In this document: positions 4,684 through 6,336 of the stretch, piece by piece | How the letters are laid out: each line of letters opens with the position of its first letter | Position numbering within the stretch: position 1 is the first letter of the stretch | Notes under the pieces: generated by a model | What the model was told of the DNA's origin: nothing | Seen by the model: only the letters and a program-made list of their open reading frames with translations | The model's database searches: none | Position numbers and translations under genes: made by a program | Origin: an uncultured Planctomycetaceae bacterium | GTDB lineage: Bacteria; Planctomycetota; Planctomycetia; Pirellulales; Pirellulaceae | Length of the DNA stretch: 6,336 nucleotides | Reading direction: 5' to 3' | Assembly (NCBI GenBank): GCA_903921945.1 | Contig: CAIXSC010000386.1 | Span: 1-6,336 of the forward strand

Positions 4684-6336
4684 ATGCGACTCAGTGATCC
4701 CAGCCAAATCAGCTTCTCCCATCCGCAGTTCTGTCATCAGCCGCTGGATGGTTTTCATCGACGAGCGTTTGCCGCCGGCCCGATGGCGGGCATGATCCTC
4801 GGCGTGCTCATCGGATCCCTGGGCAGCTACGTGACCGGATTGTCCATCGGTTCGTCGGCCGGCGCCGCTGAGTCCACCGCGACGGGTTCAAGCCGCTCGG
4901 CGGCGGCGACCCCGGCGGCGAGTTCCCAGGTCGCGATTTCCCAAGTTGCGATCGATGTCGACCGTTTGCTGGAACGCGAAACCGCGGTTGCCGCGGCCAA
5001 GCCAGCCGGGGTCGATGACGAAACGTTTTTGCGCCGCGTGATGCTCGATCTGATTGGACAGCCGCCAACGCCCGAGGAAACCACGCTGTTTGTGCTCGAT
5101 ACGTCCCCGGACAAGCGTGCCTTGTTGGTCGAGCGGTTGTTGGCCGATCGGCGGTTCGGCGAAAACTGGGGACGCTACTGGCGGGACGTCATTTTCTATC
5201 GGCGCACCGAGGACCGCGCACTGATCGGCAGCGAACTCGCCGCGAACTACTTGGCCGAGCAATTGAATAACAACGTCGCTTGGGATCGGGTCGCGACCGC
5301 GCTGGTGACCGCCGAAGGCGAAGTCATGGAAGACGGCGCGACGGCGCTGTTCTTCGCGCACCGGGGGGAACCGGAAGCAGTGGTCGCGGAGGCGACACGG
5401 ATCTTCAACGGCATTCAGATTTCGTGCGCCCAGTGCCACGACCATCCGACGGATCGTTGGAAACGCGACGAGTTCCATCGGATGGCGGCGTTCTTCCCGC
5501 GAGTCGCCCTGCGGCCCAATCCGATGAAAGGACCGCTCGACCTGACGGTCGCCGCCTCGGACTTTGAACCGCGTTTTGGACCGCGTATGCCCGCCATGCG
5601 GGTCCGCGGGACGCTCGAACATTACATGCCCGATTTGAAAGATCCGCAGGCCAGAGGCACGCTGATGCAACCAGTGTTTTTCGTCACTGGCGAATCGGTT
5701 CCTGTCGGCACGAAAGACGAGTTGCGGCGGACGAAATTCGCCACGGAACTCACGCGGCGGGAAAACCCCTGGTTCGCTCGGGCCATGGTCAATCGCGTCT
5801 GGGCCGAACTGGTGGGGGAAGGCTTTTACGAACCGGTGGACGATATGGGCCCGGATCGTCAATGCGCAGCCCCAGAAACGCTCGACCGCCTGGCCACCGC
5901 CTTCACCGACTCGAATTACGACGTCAAGCGGCTCTACCGCATCGTCACCCAAACGGCCGCCTACCAGCGTCCCAGCCGCAGTCGCCGCGGACCTGACGAT
6001 GCGCCGTTCACAGCGAATGTCGCCAGCCGGTTACGCGGCGATCAGATCTTCAACCAACTCGCGGGACTGCTCGGAATCGTTGAACCGCCGCCGGGCGCCG
6101 GACCGGGGCCCGGTGGAAATGGAGCGGCCGCCGCGCTGCGTCGTGGCCCGCGATTCGTGTTCAATCAAGTATTCGGGTACGATCCCAGCAATCCTCGCGA
6201 AGAAGAAGTCGGCTCGATCCCGCAAGCTCTCGTGCTGATGAACTCGCCGCTCATCAACGCCGCGATCAGTTCCCGCCGCGGCATGCTCGCCGGCCTGCTC
6301 GCGCGCATTCCGAAAGACGACGAGCTCACGATGGAA
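4684..6336 (+). CDS. DUF1549 (PSCyt2) and DUF1553 (PSD1) protein without PSCyt1, 3' truncated by window end
   Basis: The frame is open for 551 codons to the window edge with no stop; by family length roughly 60-100 residues are missing. The N-terminus has a long polar n-region (1-25), Arg26-Arg27-Ala-Phe29 resembling a twin-arginine motif, a hydrophobic segment at about 34-56, and AGAA (59-62) as a possible cleavage site; it could instead be a membrane anchor. An Ala/Ser-rich linker at about 57-85 follows. PSCyt2 covers about 90-320, with LDLIGQPPT (121-129), YWRDV in place of the usual HWLDV, and the conserved CAQCHDH (248-254). PSD1 begins near 345 and includes FARAMVNRVWAELVGEGF and QALVLMNSP (514-522). 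A Pro/Gly-rich loop lies at 467-480. Unlike gene 1 there is no N-terminal cytochrome domain, so CAQCH is the only visible CxxCH. It is a divergent paralogue of gene 1, probably transcribed separately because hairpins and a repeat leader lie between. In planctomycetes this short type commonly precedes another DUF1501 gene, which may lie just downstream. Biochemical function is unknown. Confidence 0.92.
   Translation, partial: MRLSDPSQISFSHPQFCHQPLDGFHRRAFAAGPMAGMILGVLIGSLGSYVTGLSIGSSAGAAESTATGSSRSAAATPAASSQVAISQVAIDVDRLLERETAVAAAKPAGVDDETFLRRVMLDLIGQPPTPEETTLFVLDTSPDKRALLVERLLADRRFGENWGRYWRDVIFYRRTEDRALIGSELAANYLAEQLNNNVAWDRVATALVTAEGEVMEDGATALFFAHRGEPEAVVAEATRIFNGIQISCAQCHDHPTDRWKRDEFHRMAAFFPRVALRPNPMKGPLDLTVAASDFEPRFGPRMPAMRVRGTLEHYMPDLKDPQARGTLMQPVFFVTGESVPVGTKDELRRTKFATELTRRENPWFARAMVNRVWAELVGEGFYEPVDDMGPDRQCAAPETLDRLATAFTDSNYDVKRLYRIVTQTAAYQRPSRSRRGPDDAPFTANVASRLRGDQIFNQLAGLLGIVEPPPGAGPGPGGNGAAAALRRGPRFVFNQVFGYDPSNPREEEVGSIPQALVLMNSPLINAAISSRRGMLAGLLARIPKDDELTME

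Noticed and set aside
4380..4697. Small ORF spanning the intergenic region between genes 2 and 3
   Set aside because: It starts inside gene 2, runs through two hairpins and the tandem repeat, overlaps the start of gene 3, and has no recognisable content.
4783..4800. Internal Met34 or Met37 as the start of gene 3
   Set aside because: Either would give a compact signal sequence, but neither has a Shine-Dalgarno as good as GGAGG before 4684, and both would remove the RR-containing n-region. They remain a minor alternative.
4888..5952. Minus-strand ORF of 354 codons opposite gene 3
   Set aside because: The + strand frame here encodes conserved PSCyt2 and PSD1 motifs with a strong ribosome binding site. 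The antisense translation has none and no clear start signal.

Overview
The window looks like a high-GC chromosomal stretch from a member of the Planctomycetota, probably a Pirellulales-like lineage. The main reason is gene content: all three genes belong to families that are massively expanded in, and nearly diagnostic of, that phylum. These are the planctomycete cytochrome/PSCyt2 (DUF1549)/PSD1 (DUF1553) proteins and the DUF1501 sulfatase-like exported proteins. Everything supportable as a gene is on the + strand; the long antisense ORFs are high-GC shadows.

Layout. Positions 1-243 are non-coding. They hold a REPIN-like element (two inverted copies of a short palindrome forming a perfect 26-bp inverted repeat, 12-102), a GC hairpin followed by four T (153-180), and the ribosome binding site of gene 1. 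Gene 1 (244-2919, 891 aa) is an exported PSCyt1-PSCyt2-PSD1 protein with an N-terminal c-type heme motif. Gene 2 (2969-4423, 484 aa) follows after 49 bp with its own Shine-Dalgarno and is a Tat-exported DUF1501 protein of the alkaline phosphatase/sulfatase fold. Genes 1 and 2 form the classic two-gene planctomycete pair and are probably co-transcribed. A 260-bp intergenic region (4424-4683) carries two perfect hairpins, a weak promoter candidate, and a 14-15 bp motif repeated four times that runs almost up to the next Shine-Dalgarno. Gene 3 (4684 to the window end, 551 codons visible, no stop) is a second PSCyt2-PSD1 protein that lacks the N-terminal cytochrome domain and has a Tat-like signal or membrane anchor.

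How the genes may work together: none has an established biochemical activity. Family knowledge suggests extracytoplasmic proteins in which a heme-bearing or metal-bearing PSCyt2/PSD1 protein partners a DUF1501 hydrolase-like protein. The two PSCyt2-PSD1 genes here are divergent paralogues and appear to be separate transcription units, because hairpins and a repeat-bearing leader separate gene 3 from gene 2. The least explained sequences are the REPIN-like element upstream of gene 1 and the tandem repeat in the leader of gene 3.
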